Assembly: GCA_900542565.1 (NCBI GenBank)
Contig: UQOC01000078.1
Coordinates: 1 to 7,211, forward strand
Length of the DNA: 7,211 nt
DNA from: an uncultured Eubacteriales bacterium
GTDB taxonomy: Bacteria; Bacillota; Clostridia; Peptostreptococcales; Anaerovoracaceae
Direction of reading: 5' to 3'
The stretch's first letter is position 1, and each line of letters begins with the position of its first letter. The position numbers and the translations under genes were made by a program. Positions 1 through 6,254 of this stretch are shown here, piece by piece. The notes under the pieces are model-generated. The model saw only the letters and a program-made list of their open reading frames with translations. It did not search any database and was not told the origin of the DNA.

Positions 1-655
1 CGCAGCCGATCTCCGGCGCGCACGGCTCGCAGCCGCCTTCCAGCTCGCAGAAAGCTTTCAAAATGGAAAGCCCTACATTGCCGCTCTTTTCCGGGTGGAA
101 CTGACAGCCGTACACATTGCCTCTGGCCGCTGCGGCGGTCAGCATAGCGCCGTATTCGGTGTAGGCGATGACCGAAGGCTCGCACTCGGCCGCATAATAC
201 GAATGGACAAAATACACGCAGTCGCCTTCGTTTACATATTTGAAGATCGGGCTTTTAGGCTTATCCTTAGGAAATATCAGCCTATTCCAGCCGATATGAG
301 GAACCTTATAGCCTTCCGGCACCACCGGTTTCATGGAGACGATACGGCCCGGTATCAGGCCGAGGCATTTGTGATTTCCGTATTCCTCTCCCTCGTCAAA
401 CAAAAGCTGCATGCCCAGGCATATGCCCAGCAGCGGCTTGCCGGAAGCGGCTTCTTCAATCACGACTTTATCAAGTCCGGTGCTGCGCAGCTTTTCTGCG
501 GCGTCGCCCAGAGCGCCCACCCCCGGAAGTATTATCTTATCGGCTTTTCTCAGCAGGGCGTCGTCGCCGGTGACGACGGCGTCCGCACCTATGGCCTCAA
601 GGGAGCTTTTCAGGGAAAAGAGATTTCCCACCCCGTAATCTACGATAGCTATCAT
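1..655 (-). CDS. hisH: HisH, glutaminase subunit of imidazole glycerol phosphate synthase (3' end outside window)
   Basis: HisH hydrolyses glutamine and channels ammonia to HisF, which makes imidazole glycerol phosphate and AICAR in the cytoplasm. 218 codons are visible and the stop lies beyond the left edge. The class I glutamine amidotransferase features are all there: N-terminal IAIVDYGVGN (residues 3-11 region), LPGVGALGDA (43-52), the nucleophile Cys79 in GICLGMQ, PHIGWN (119-124), and His187 and Glu189 of the catalytic triad in QFHPEKS. The ATG at 655 overlaps the hisB stop as TGATG, and a GGAG Shine-Dalgarno sequence at 663-666, inside hisB, sits 7 nt upstream. HisH is usually about 200-210 residues and the family fold should end near residue 205. 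The reading frame continues into a Cys-rich stretch (residues 203-218 contain four Cys) with no stop yet, so the protein has a C-terminal extension of unknown length. Confidence 0.96.
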   Translation of the reverse strand, partial: MIAIVDYGVGNLFSLKSSLEAIGADAVVTGDDALLRKADKIILPGVGALGDAAEKLRSTGLDKVVIEEAASGKPLLGICLGMQLLFDEGEEYGNHKCLGLIPGRIVSMKPVVPEGYKVPHIGWNRLIFPKDKPKSPIFKYVNEGDCVYFVHSYYAAECEPSVIAYTEYGAMLTAAAARGNVYGCQFHPEKSGNVGLSILKAFCELEGGCEPCAPEIGC

Positions 656-1242
656 CAGAGGACTCCTTTCGTTGAAGGTATCTGGCCGTCCAGATACGGA
701 TCTATTGCCGCAGCCTGCCTCATCACCCGCCCGAAAGCTTTGAAAGCGCCTTCGATGATGTGATGGGAATTGGTACCGGCCAGCTGCCTCAGGTGCAGGG
801 TGATATTTGCATTTCTGACAAAGGCCAGGAAAAACTCTTCCACCAGCTCCGTATCAAAAGTGCCGACTTTCTGGGCCGGTATCTGAAAGTCAAAGCCCAG
901 ATAGCTCCTGCCGGAAATATCCACGGCGGCCATTATCAGGGCCTCGTCCATGGGCAGTATGATGCTGCCGTAGCGGTTTATGCCAGCCATGTCGCCCAGA
1001 GCCTGGCGGAAAGCTGTCCCAAGGCATATACCGATGTCCTCCACACTGTGGTGGTCGTCCACATAAGTATCGCCGTCGCAGGTAATGGTCAGATCAAACA
1101 TTCCGTGGCGGGAAAACAGCGTTAGCATATGGTCCAGAAAACCTACGCCCGTATCTATGTCCGACTGGCCCGATCCGTCCAGGTCCAGTCTCAGCGTTAT
1201 GGAAGTTTCTTTTGTGGTCCTTTCTATCTCACCGATCCTCAT
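655..1242 (-). CDS. hisB: HisB, imidazoleglycerol-phosphate dehydratase (monofunctional)
   Basis: Cytoplasmic enzyme that dehydrates imidazole glycerol phosphate to imidazole acetol phosphate, the substrate of HisC. It is 195 residues from the chosen start, the normal size for a stand-alone dehydratase with no fused histidinol-phosphatase domain. The two-repeat manganese-binding layout is clear: GVGFLDHML (residues 32-40, His38), DDHHSVED (62-69, His64/His65/Glu68), VEEFF (134-138) and the second-half HHIIEGAFKAFGR (160-172, His160/His161/Glu164). The frame is open upstream to an ATG at 1266, but the ATG at 1242 has AAGGAGG 6 nt before it and gives the family-typical N-terminus MRIGEIERTTKET. 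The gene begins inside the last 14 nt of hisC and its stop overlaps the hisH start, which indicates coupled translation. Confidence 0.97.
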   Translation of the reverse strand: MRIGEIERTTKETSITLRLDLDGSGQSDIDTGVGFLDHMLTLFSRHGMFDLTITCDGDTYVDDHHSVEDIGICLGTAFRQALGDMAGINRYGSIILPMDEALIMAAVDISGRSYLGFDFQIPAQKVGTFDTELVEEFFLAFVRNANITLHLRQLAGTNSHHIIEGAFKAFGRVMRQAAAIDPYLDGQIPSTKGVL

Positions 1243-2308
1243 TTTGTGCCTCCTTGAGAATTTCATCTATGCGCTGCAAAAATATATCCATTTCCTCGTC
1301 GGTACCGATGGTAACCCGGTTGTAATCCCGTATCTTTTCTTTGCTGAAATGGCGTATCAGTATGCCCCGGTCTTTGAGCTTTTCGTATAATCCTGAGCCG
1401 CTTACAGCCTCTGTCTTTATGAACAGGAAATTGGTCACCGACGGTACCACCTCAAAGCCCCTTTTTTTCAGCTCGGTGGCAGTCCTTTCTCTGGTAGAGA
1501 CGATGGCCTTGCAGCAGCCTTCGTAATACTGGTCTGAGTCTATGGCGGCGGCCCCTGCGATCTGGGTCAGCCGGTTTATATCATATGGATTGGTAGAGTA
1601 TTTTATCCTGTTCAGATCGTCTATAAGGGCGGGATGTGCCATTGCAAAGCCCAGCCTTGCGCCTGCCATGGAGCGGGATTTGCTGAAAGTCCTGACCACC
1701 AGCAGGTTTTCGTATCTGTCCAGGAGCTCCAGCGCTGACCGGGCGCCGAAGTCCACATAGGCTTCGTCTATGAGGACCACATTGTCTCTGTTGGCTTCCA
1801 GTATGCTGCTGATATCATCAAGGCTGAGGGCCTTACCCGTCGGCGCATTGGGGTTGGCGATGACCACCATGCCTCCGGCGTTGAAATAGTCCGACGGTTC
1901 TATGGAAAAATCTTCTCTCAGCGGTATTTCTGCGGCTTCAACTCCGTTGAGGGCAGCGAAGACAGGATAAAACCCATAGGTTATTTCCGGAAAAACTACC
2001 TTGCCTCCGTCTCCTGCAAAGGCCATAAATGCGAAGTTCAAGATATCGTCCGAACCGTTGGAAACATAAATGTTTTCCGGCTTCAGCCCGTATCTTTCGG
2101 CCAGTTTTGACCGGAGCAGCCGGCAGTCCGGATCCGGGTATAACCTCAGGTCCGATATCTCCTGCGCCGTAATGGCACTGAGGACCTCTTCCGGCGGTGG
2201 ATAAGGGGACTCGTTGGTGTTCAGCTTGATGTATTTCTTGTCCTGAGGCTGTTCTCCGGGAACATATGCCTCAAGGGTCTTGTATTTCTCACTTAAAAAT
2301 CTGCTCAT
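1229..2308 (-). CDS. hisC: HisC, histidinol-phosphate aminotransferase
   Basis: PLP-dependent fold-type I aminotransferase that converts imidazole acetol phosphate and glutamate to histidinol phosphate and 2-oxoglutarate. It is 359 residues, a normal HisC length. Visible motifs are KLNTNESPYPP (residues 28-38) near the N-terminus, SNGSDDIL (83-90) for the cofactor phosphate, ANPNAPTG (151-158), DEAYVDF (181-187) with the PLP-contacting Asp and Tyr, FSKSRSMAGARLGF (208-221) with the Schiff-base Lys210 and phosphate-binding Arg218, and RVTIGT (331-336) with the substrate carboxylate Arg. The frame stays open upstream to 2395, but those 29 codons are hisD tail sequence read in another frame. The ATG at 2308 has AAAGGAG 7 nt upstream and the typical N-terminus. 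Only one base separates it from the hisD stop, and it overlaps hisB by 14 nt. Its place in the operon separates it from related aromatic aminotransferases. Confidence 0.96.
   Translation of the reverse strand: MSRFLSEKYKTLEAYVPGEQPQDKKYIKLNTNESPYPPPEEVLSAITAQEISDLRLYPDPDCRLLRSKLAERYGLKPENIYVSNGSDDILNFAFMAFAGDGGKVVFPEITYGFYPVFAALNGVEAAEIPLREDFSIEPSDYFNAGGMVVIANPNAPTGKALSLDDISSILEANRDNVVLIDEAYVDFGARSALELLDRYENLLVVRTFSKSRSMAGARLGFAMAHPALIDDLNRIKYSTNPYDINRLTQIAGAAAIDSDQYYEGCCKAIVSTRERTATELKKRGFEVVPSVTNFLFIKTEAVSGSGLYEKLKDRGILIRHFSKEKIRDYNRVTIGTDEEMDIFLQRIDEILKEAQNEDR
1249..1255 (-). promoter_or_regulatory. Ribosome binding site of hisB
   Basis: AAGGAGG on the minus strand lies 6 nt before the ATG at 1242, within the 3' end of hisC. 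It decides the hisB start in favour of 1242 over the in-frame ATG at 1266, which would add eight residues with no family match. Confidence 0.85.
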
Positions 2309-2309
2309 A

Positions 2310-3692
2310 TCATTTCTCCTTTGGGGACGGGCAGGTCGAATCACGGCGGCCTGCGCCAGGGTCAGGGCTGTCTGTTTTGCCCGCGGCGGCTTCACGGCCG
2401 GATCCTGCGTTCAGGCCCATGGACTCTGCCCGCACGGTCACGCTCCTGGCATGAGCATCCAGTCCCTCTGCCCTTGCAAAGGCGGCTATGTCGCCGGCCA
2501 CCTGTGCCAGAGCGTCCGCTGTATAATATGTGTACTGGTATTTCTTTACGAAATCATCCACCGAAAGTGGGCTGGAAAACCTGGCTGTCCCTCCTGTCGG
2601 CAAAGTATGGTTGGGTCCGGCGAAATAATCGCCCAGAGCTTCCGGACAGTTCTTTCCAAGAAAGACAGAACCGGCGTGGCGTATGGAGCCCAGATAGTCA
2701 AACGGGGAGTCCACGCATATCTCCAGGTGCTCAGGAGCTATCTCGTTGACCACATCTATGGCAGATTTCAGGTCATCGGTCACGATGATCTTTCCGTTGT
2801 TTTCTATGGAAGCTTCTGCAATGTCACGGCGCGGCAGGGTCTTGAGCTGCTTTTCTATTTCAGCGGCCACCGCCTGGGCCAGCTTCATGGAATCGGTCAC
2901 CAGGACGGCGCTGGCCATCTTGTCGTGCTCGGCCTGACTGAGCATGTCTGCTGCTACGAAAGCCGGGTTGCAGGTTCCGTCTGCAAGTACCAGGATCTCG
3001 CTTGGGCCTGCTATCATGTCGATGGCCACCATGCCGAAGACCTGCTTCTTGGCCTCGGCCACAAAGGCGTTGCCGGGGCCGACGATCTTGTCGACTCTCG
3101 GAACTGTGGCCGTACCGTATGCCAGGGCGGCCACTGCCTGAGCGCCGCCTATCTTAAATACTCTGTCTATGCCGGCGACCTTGGCGGCAGCCAGTATCAC
3201 CGGATTTATGACGCCGCCCCTGGACGGGGTCACCATGACGATCTCTTTGACTCCGGCTATCTTGGCGGGGATGGCGTTCATCAGTACCGACGACGGATAA
3301 GAAGCTGTGCCGCCCGGCACATAAAGGCCAACCTTGTCAAGGGGTACTACTTTCTGTCCCATGACTATGCCGTCAGTCTCGCTTATGACAAAGCTGTTCC
3401 TGACCTGTCGGCTGTGGAAGGCGCGGATGTTGGCCGCCGCCTTTTCCATGACTGAAATGAGGTCCTTATCGACCGCCTCCATGGCTAAAGCCCATTCATC
3501 GTCGGAAACTTCAAGGGGCATGAGCTGGTCGAAGCCGTCGAACTTTGCGCAGTATTTTTTCAGGGCGGTATCGCCGTTTTCTGATACATCTTTGATGATA
3601 TCTCTGACGATGCCGCTCACATCATCGGCGGCGGTGCCCCGGTCAAAAATTTCCGAAGCAGGCACCTGGCCGTATTTCATTATCTTTATCAT
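2310..3692 (-). CDS. hisD: HisD, histidinol dehydrogenase with extra C-terminal tail
   Basis: Zinc- and NAD-dependent enzyme that oxidises histidinol to histidine in two steps, the last reactions of the pathway. It is 460 residues against about 430 for the family. Key residues are present: the NAD-binding region VGLYVPGGTASYPSSVLM (121-138) and GPGN (205-208), zinc ligands Gln253 and His256 in LSQAEHD, Asp355 in ALGDYFAGPNHTLPTGG and His414 in GLDAHARSV, and the catalytic pair Glu321/His322 in IAPEHLEI. Family similarity appears to stop near residue 422. The remaining residues 424-460 are a hydrophilic Gly/Ala/Pro/Ser-rich tail (about 2313-2423). The start at 3692 has AAAGGAG 8 nt upstream; a second ATG at 3680 is less well placed. 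The stop is one base before the hisC ATG, while a 123-nt gap separates the gene from hisG. Confidence 0.96.
   Translation of the reverse strand: MIKIMKYGQVPASEIFDRGTAADDVSGIVRDIIKDVSENGDTALKKYCAKFDGFDQLMPLEVSDDEWALAMEAVDKDLISVMEKAAANIRAFHSRQVRNSFVISETDGIVMGQKVVPLDKVGLYVPGGTASYPSSVLMNAIPAKIAGVKEIVMVTPSRGGVINPVILAAAKVAGIDRVFKIGGAQAVAALAYGTATVPRVDKIVGPGNAFVAEAKKQVFGMVAIDMIAGPSEILVLADGTCNPAFVAADMLSQAEHDKMASAVLVTDSMKLAQAVAAEIEKQLKTLPRRDIAEASIENNGKIIVTDDLKSAIDVVNEIAPEHLEICVDSPFDYLGSIRHAGSVFLGKNCPEALGDYFAGPNHTLPTGGTARFSSPLSVDDFVKKYQYTYYTADALAQVAGDIAAFARAEGLDAHARSVTVRAESMGLNAGSGREAAAGKTDSPDPGAGRRDSTCPSPKEK
2316..2322 (-). promoter_or_regulatory. Ribosome binding site of hisC
   Basis: AAAGGAG on the minus strand overlaps the last sense codons of hisD and is 7 nt before the hisC ATG at 2308. 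It supports 2308 rather than the upstream in-frame ATG at 2395 as the start. Confidence 0.85.
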
Positions 3693-3815
3693 CTGGATTT
3701 CTCCTTTGCTATGTGTTTACCGGTATGGCCGGAGGTCGTCCGCCGGCCGGATCTTATAACGGGCGTCTGACGGCCGCCGGGAATACGGCCGGTTTAGTCC
3801 GCCGCCCGGCCAAGA
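3693..3815 (-). repeat. GC-rich hisG-hisD spacer with clustered GGCCGG palindromes
   Basis: This is the only long gap in the operon. It contains GGCCGG/CCGGCC blocks at 3727-3732, 3743-3750, 3786-3792 and 3806-3811, plus CGGCCG at 3771-3776. On the transcribed strand these can form hairpins pairing 3806-3811 with 3787-3792, 3786-3791 with 3771-3776, and 3743-3748 with 3727-3732. The first two share bases, so they are mutually exclusive. No run of T follows any of them, so none looks like an ordinary terminator. I see no ORF, and no convincing promoter although TTATAA occurs at 3754-3759. Possible roles are RNA processing or partial polarity between hisG and hisD, or the spacer may simply be a repeat insertion. 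Confidence 0.55.
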
Positions 3816-4451
3816 TCAGCCTTTTGAGATCAGTCCTCTCAGGTCGGCGCAGATTTTTTCTATCTTGCGGTTCTTGAACTTGAAGCTGACTTTGTTGGAT
3901 ATGAGGCGGGCGCTGATGTCAACGATGGTGTCTATCACCTCAAGGTCATTTTCTTTCAGGGTGGTGCCCGTCTCCACGATGTCCACGATCACATCGGAAA
4001 GTCCCAGGATAGGGGCAATCTCGATGGAACCCTGGAGCTTTATTATATCTATGTCACGGCACAGGTTGCTGTAATATCCTGCGGCTATGTTGGAAAATTT
4101 TGTGGCCACTTTCAGGGTGCGGCCTGTGTTGTCGCGGAAATCTTTTTTCCCGGCCACGCACATGCGGCATTTTCCGACGCCCAGGTCCAGCAGTTCGTAT
4201 ATATCCGGCTCGTATTCCAGCAGGATGTCCCTGCCGGCCACGCCTATGTCGGCGGCGCCTCTTTCCACATAGATGGCCACATCTGACGGTTTTACCCAGA
4301 AGTATCTGACGCCGGTTTCCTCCGACTCGAAGATCAGCTTGCGGCTGTCCTCTCTGATGGAAGGACAGGGATAGCCGGCAGCCTCGAACATATCATATAC
4401 TTTGTCGCCCAGCCTCCCCTTGGGAAGGGCGATGTTTATCATGTCTTTCAT
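3816..4451 (-). CDS. hisG: HisG, ATP phosphoribosyltransferase catalytic subunit, short form
   Basis: Catalyses the first, committed step: ATP plus PRPP to phosphoribosyl-ATP and pyrophosphate. At 211 residues it is the short HisG type, which lacks the C-terminal histidine-binding domain of the long form and works in a complex with HisZ, encoded immediately upstream. Visible features are INIALPKGRLG (residues 5-15), the DIGVAGRDILLE region (68-79), GKCRMCVAG (93-101), KVATKFSNIA (114-123), and the PRPP-binding signature over residues 144-165 ending DIVETGTTL, where the pyrophosphate loop is ETGTT. The ATG at 4451 overlaps the hisZ stop by 4 nt (ATGA) and has GGGAGG at 4461-4466, 9 nt upstream. 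An internal ATG at 4442 would be too far from that site. Histidine feedback inhibition is expected to act through HisZ (family knowledge). Confidence 0.97.
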   Translation of the reverse strand: MKDMINIALPKGRLGDKVYDMFEAAGYPCPSIREDSRKLIFESEETGVRYFWVKPSDVAIYVERGAADIGVAGRDILLEYEPDIYELLDLGVGKCRMCVAGKKDFRDNTGRTLKVATKFSNIAAGYYSNLCRDIDIIKLQGSIEIAPILGLSDVIVDIVETGTTLKENDLEVIDTIVDISARLISNKVSFKFKNRKIEKICADLRGLISKG

Positions 4452-5734
4452 TTTAACATACCTCCCGGCGTATATTCCATAAGCTTTTTGTACTTGAGCC
4501 TTTCGGGAAAAGTTTTCTGAGCCTGGACTGAATAGCCGTGGCTTATGAGGTCGCTGACCTTTTCGGCCAGATCGGCCGGGTCAAAATCATCGGAAGCGGC
4601 CGCCTGACCGTAGAGCAGGAGAATGTCCACATCGTAATCGTCCTGCATATCCTCAAAGTTGTTGATAAGATCCATGTTGATGGCAAAGCCGATGGCTCCC
4701 GAATCGGAAGAAGCCCGCTTATCCATTTTTTCGAGGAGCTCGTCATACTGGCCGCCGGAAAGGACGCCTGACGGTATGCCGTCGATATATCCTCGGAACA
4801 TGACGCCGTTGTAGTAGCTCATGTCGTTGACCAGAGAAAAGTCCAGGTGTATGCCGTCCAGCTCCTGATCTTCCAGGATACCGCAGATGACCGAAAGTTC
4901 TTCGATGGCACTGTCCATGGTCTCATTGAGGGAGACGGATCCAAGGGTTTTCAGGACGCTTTCCGGGGAGCCGTAAGTTGAAGCCATGGTGATGGCCGTC
5001 TCCCTTAACTCTTCGTCAACGCCGATACTGTCAAAGAGGGTCATTATGCCGTGGCGGTTTTTCTTGCGCAGGAGGGAAAGGAACATTTCCTCGTGCTTTG
5101 GCCTTAGGCTGAGCTCTTCCAGAAAGCCGCGGATAAGCCCCATGTGAGACACATCCAGGATGTAGCGGTCCTGCTCCGGCTGCGCGGATGGGGATTCCGG
5201 CGTGCCTGCGGCCTGGCCCTGTGCGGCTTTGGCCTTTGCAACATCGGTCTGTGCGGCCGGCAGTGCTGATGGGTCTGCCTCCGGCGCCGATCCTTCGGCT
5301 GCCTCCGGTGTCCCTCCGCTGAGGATCGCAAGACTTGCTGCGGCAAGAATAAGGACCTCGGCGATTTGGTAGATATCAAGATCTCCAATACACTCAAGGC
5401 CCATCTGCATGATCTCTTTATAGGTTTTCGTACTCTTTGATGTCCGGTAGATATTTTCGTTGTAATAAACTTTCCTGACTACGCCGGGTATGTCATTGTA
5501 GTTCTTCACTATGGAAAGGGTCACATCCGGCTTGAGGGCCAGCAGCTTTCCATTGGTATCGGTGAAAGTGATTATCTTGTCTCCGGCTAAAAAATCCTTA
5601 TTCTCAGCATACAGATCATATTCTTCAAATTTGTTCATCTTGTAATGGACATATCCGAAATGCTCGTAAAGCTGTCTGAGGCTGAGCATGTTTATATCTT
5701 CCTTTTTCAGGGTCTGATCAGATCTCAGTTTCAT
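4448..5734 (-). CDS. hisZ: HisZ, ATP phosphoribosyltransferase regulatory subunit, with low-complexity insert
   Basis: HisZ is a histidyl-tRNA synthetase paralogue that lacks tRNA charging and forms the hetero-oligomeric ATP phosphoribosyltransferase with short HisG, giving activation and histidine sensing. It is 428 residues. Class II synthetase-like landmarks are LLALKPDVTLSIVKN (residues 64-78), the motif-2-like RKVYYNENIYR (87-97), QMGLECIGD (110-118), SYYNGVMFRGY (306-316), SGGQYDEL (326-333) and the motif-3-like GAIGFAINMD (346-355). There is no anticodon-binding domain, and the C-terminus RLKYKKLMEYTPGG looks complete. Residues about 139-189 are an Ala/Pro/Gln/Glu-rich insert. Start choice is uncertain. 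The ATG at 5734 keeps the N-terminal helix expected from related proteins but has a poor Shine-Dalgarno (AAAGGA at 14 nt). The internal ATG at 5689 has AAGGAAG 8 nt upstream and would remove 15 residues. Confidence 0.93.
   Translation of the reverse strand: MKLRSDQTLKKEDINMLSLRQLYEHFGYVHYKMNKFEEYDLYAENKDFLAGDKIITFTDTNGKLLALKPDVTLSIVKNYNDIPGVVRKVYYNENIYRTSKSTKTYKEIMQMGLECIGDLDIYQIAEVLILAAASLAILSGGTPEAAEGSAPEADPSALPAAQTDVAKAKAAQGQAAGTPESPSAQPEQDRYILDVSHMGLIRGFLEELSLRPKHEEMFLSLLRKKNRHGIMTLFDSIGVDEELRETAITMASTYGSPESVLKTLGSVSLNETMDSAIEELSVICGILEDQELDGIHLDFSLVNDMSYYNGVMFRGYIDGIPSGVLSGGQYDELLEKMDKRASSDSGAIGFAINMDLINNFEDMQDDYDVDILLLYGQAAASDDFDPADLAEKVSDLISHGYSVQAQKTFPERLKYKKLMEYTPGGMLK
5168..5320 (-). 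other. Low-complexity in-frame insert within hisZ
   Basis: This segment encodes about 51 residues of HisZ (139-189) that are almost only Ala, Pro, Gly, Ser, Gln, Glu, Asp, Thr and Lys, between the conserved helix EVLILAAASLAIL and the strand RYILDVSHMGL. On the plus strand it holds short direct repeats at multiples of three: CTGTGCGGC at 5219 and 5249 (30 nt apart) and CTGCCTCCGG at 5275 and 5299 (24 nt apart). This fits growth by replication slippage. A flexible, disordered loop is the likely structure; I know of no function. Confidence 0.7.
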
Positions 5735-5807
5735 ACTCTCTGTTCATATCCTTTCTTTTATTGATTCCGCATGGCTGTCAGCGCCGCATGGCCGCTTTCA
5801 ACAGCAC
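5735..5807 (-). promoter_or_regulatory. Predicted 5' leader of the his operon
   Basis: About 73 nt lie between the predicted transcription start and the hisZ ATG. On the minus strand the leader carries GCCATGCGG twice (5784-5792 and 5767-5775, 17 nt apart) and a small imperfect hairpin, ATG-C-GGC against GCCAT around 5771-5789. Three tiny ORFs start here: MRR (5789-5778), MRNQ (5772-5758) and MNREYETEI (5747-5718, overlapping the hisZ start). None contains His codons and none has a well-spaced ribosome binding site. I see no T-box sequence and no terminator hairpin with a T run, so classic histidine attenuation is not supported. Confidence 0.4.
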
Positions 5808-5813
5808 AAGAAA

Positions 5814-5842
5814 ACTATAACACATTAACGCAGTAAAGTAAA
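5814..5842 (-). promoter_or_regulatory. Promoter of the his operon (extended -10, sigma-A type)
   Basis: On the minus strand TTTACT (5842-5837) and TATAGT (5819-5814) are separated by exactly 17 nt, and TGT directly precedes the -10 hexamer, giving the extended TGnTATAGT form. The -10 matches five of six consensus bases and the -35 four of six. Transcription would begin near 5807 and read into hisZ. Confidence 0.7.
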
Positions 5843-6040
5843 GGGAAAAGTGGGCAGATTGTTGTTTTTTTGGCGGTGCACGGAGTTATCTGTCTGGTTG
5901 GATGTATAGCTGCGTATACCTGGGCAATACAGCCAATTCAGGGAAAATTGAGCCGGGACGGCCAGAGTTCCGGATCGCCGATCATCATATGCTCAGTGTT
6001 CCAACTGCCGCATTTACACCGGAATCGTAAATTTTAATGG
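5843..6040. other. Intergenic stretch with no recognisable feature
   Basis: Between the his promoter and the G-tract palindrome array I find no credible ORF with a ribosome binding site, no tRNA and no terminator. There is a run of seven T near 5865-5871 and only weak symmetries: GTATA/TATAC around 5904-5919, and a CAATT/AATTG pair around 5934-5952. Confidence 0.5.
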
Positions 6041-6044
6041 AAAT

Positions 6045-6064
6045 AGGGGGAGGTAATTCCCCCT
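6045..6064. repeat. Perfect 7-bp hairpin, first unit of the array
   Basis: AGGGGGA (6045-6051) and TCCCCCT (6058-6064) are exact complements around the 6-nt loop GGTAAT. It is the cleanest single copy of the repeated palindrome. Confidence 0.8.
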
Positions 6065-6120
6065 GAATGAGAGAGAAAAACATATATAGGGGGAGAAAAT
6101 AGAACCGTCGGAGTAGAAAT

Positions 6121-6136
6121 GACAACTATAGTAGTC
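6121..6136. repeat. Near-perfect palindrome around ACTATAGT
   Basis: GACAACTATAGTAGTC is symmetrical at 14 of 16 positions. Its centre is within 1 bp of the midpoint between AGGGGGA at 6088-6094 and TCCCCCT at 6165-6171, so it could be the middle of a second nested palindrome in the array. It could also be an isolated operator-like site. Confidence 0.45.
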
Positions 6137-6196
6137 AAAAAAGAAAGGGAGGGGTGCAAAATATTCCCCCTGAAAAGGCAGAAGAACACAGATCAG

Positions 6197-6254
6197 GGGG
6201 AACTCGTCCCCCCTGGAATCCGATTTTTCAGCGGAAAAGGGGGACGAGTTCCCC
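6197..6254. repeat. Perfect 16-bp inverted repeat at the core of the array
   Basis: GGGGAACTCGTCCCCC (6197-6212) is the exact reverse complement of 6239-6254, with a 26-nt loop that contains a further TCCG/CGGA pair (6219-6222 and 6232-6235). Each arm is itself a weak palindrome (GGGG...CCCC), so it can fold either as two small hairpins or as one long one. There is no T run after it, so it is not a standard terminator. Confidence 0.85.

Noticed and set aside
95..763. Plus-strand open frame opposite hisH/hisB
   Set aside because: It is a shadow frame of two clearly real overlapping genes on the minus strand.
2280..3455. Long plus-strand open frame of 391 codons opposite hisD
   Set aside because: It is antisense to a gene with all catalytic residues of histidinol dehydrogenase; its own product has no recognisable motifs.
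3751..3765. TTATAA in the hisG-hisD gap as an internal promoter
   Set aside because: No -35-like hexamer lies 16-18 nt upstream on the minus strand; the sequence there is GC-rich.
5735..5807. T-box riboswitch or His-codon attenuator for the operon
   Set aside because: The leader is too short, has no T-box consensus, no His-rich peptide and no terminator with a T run.
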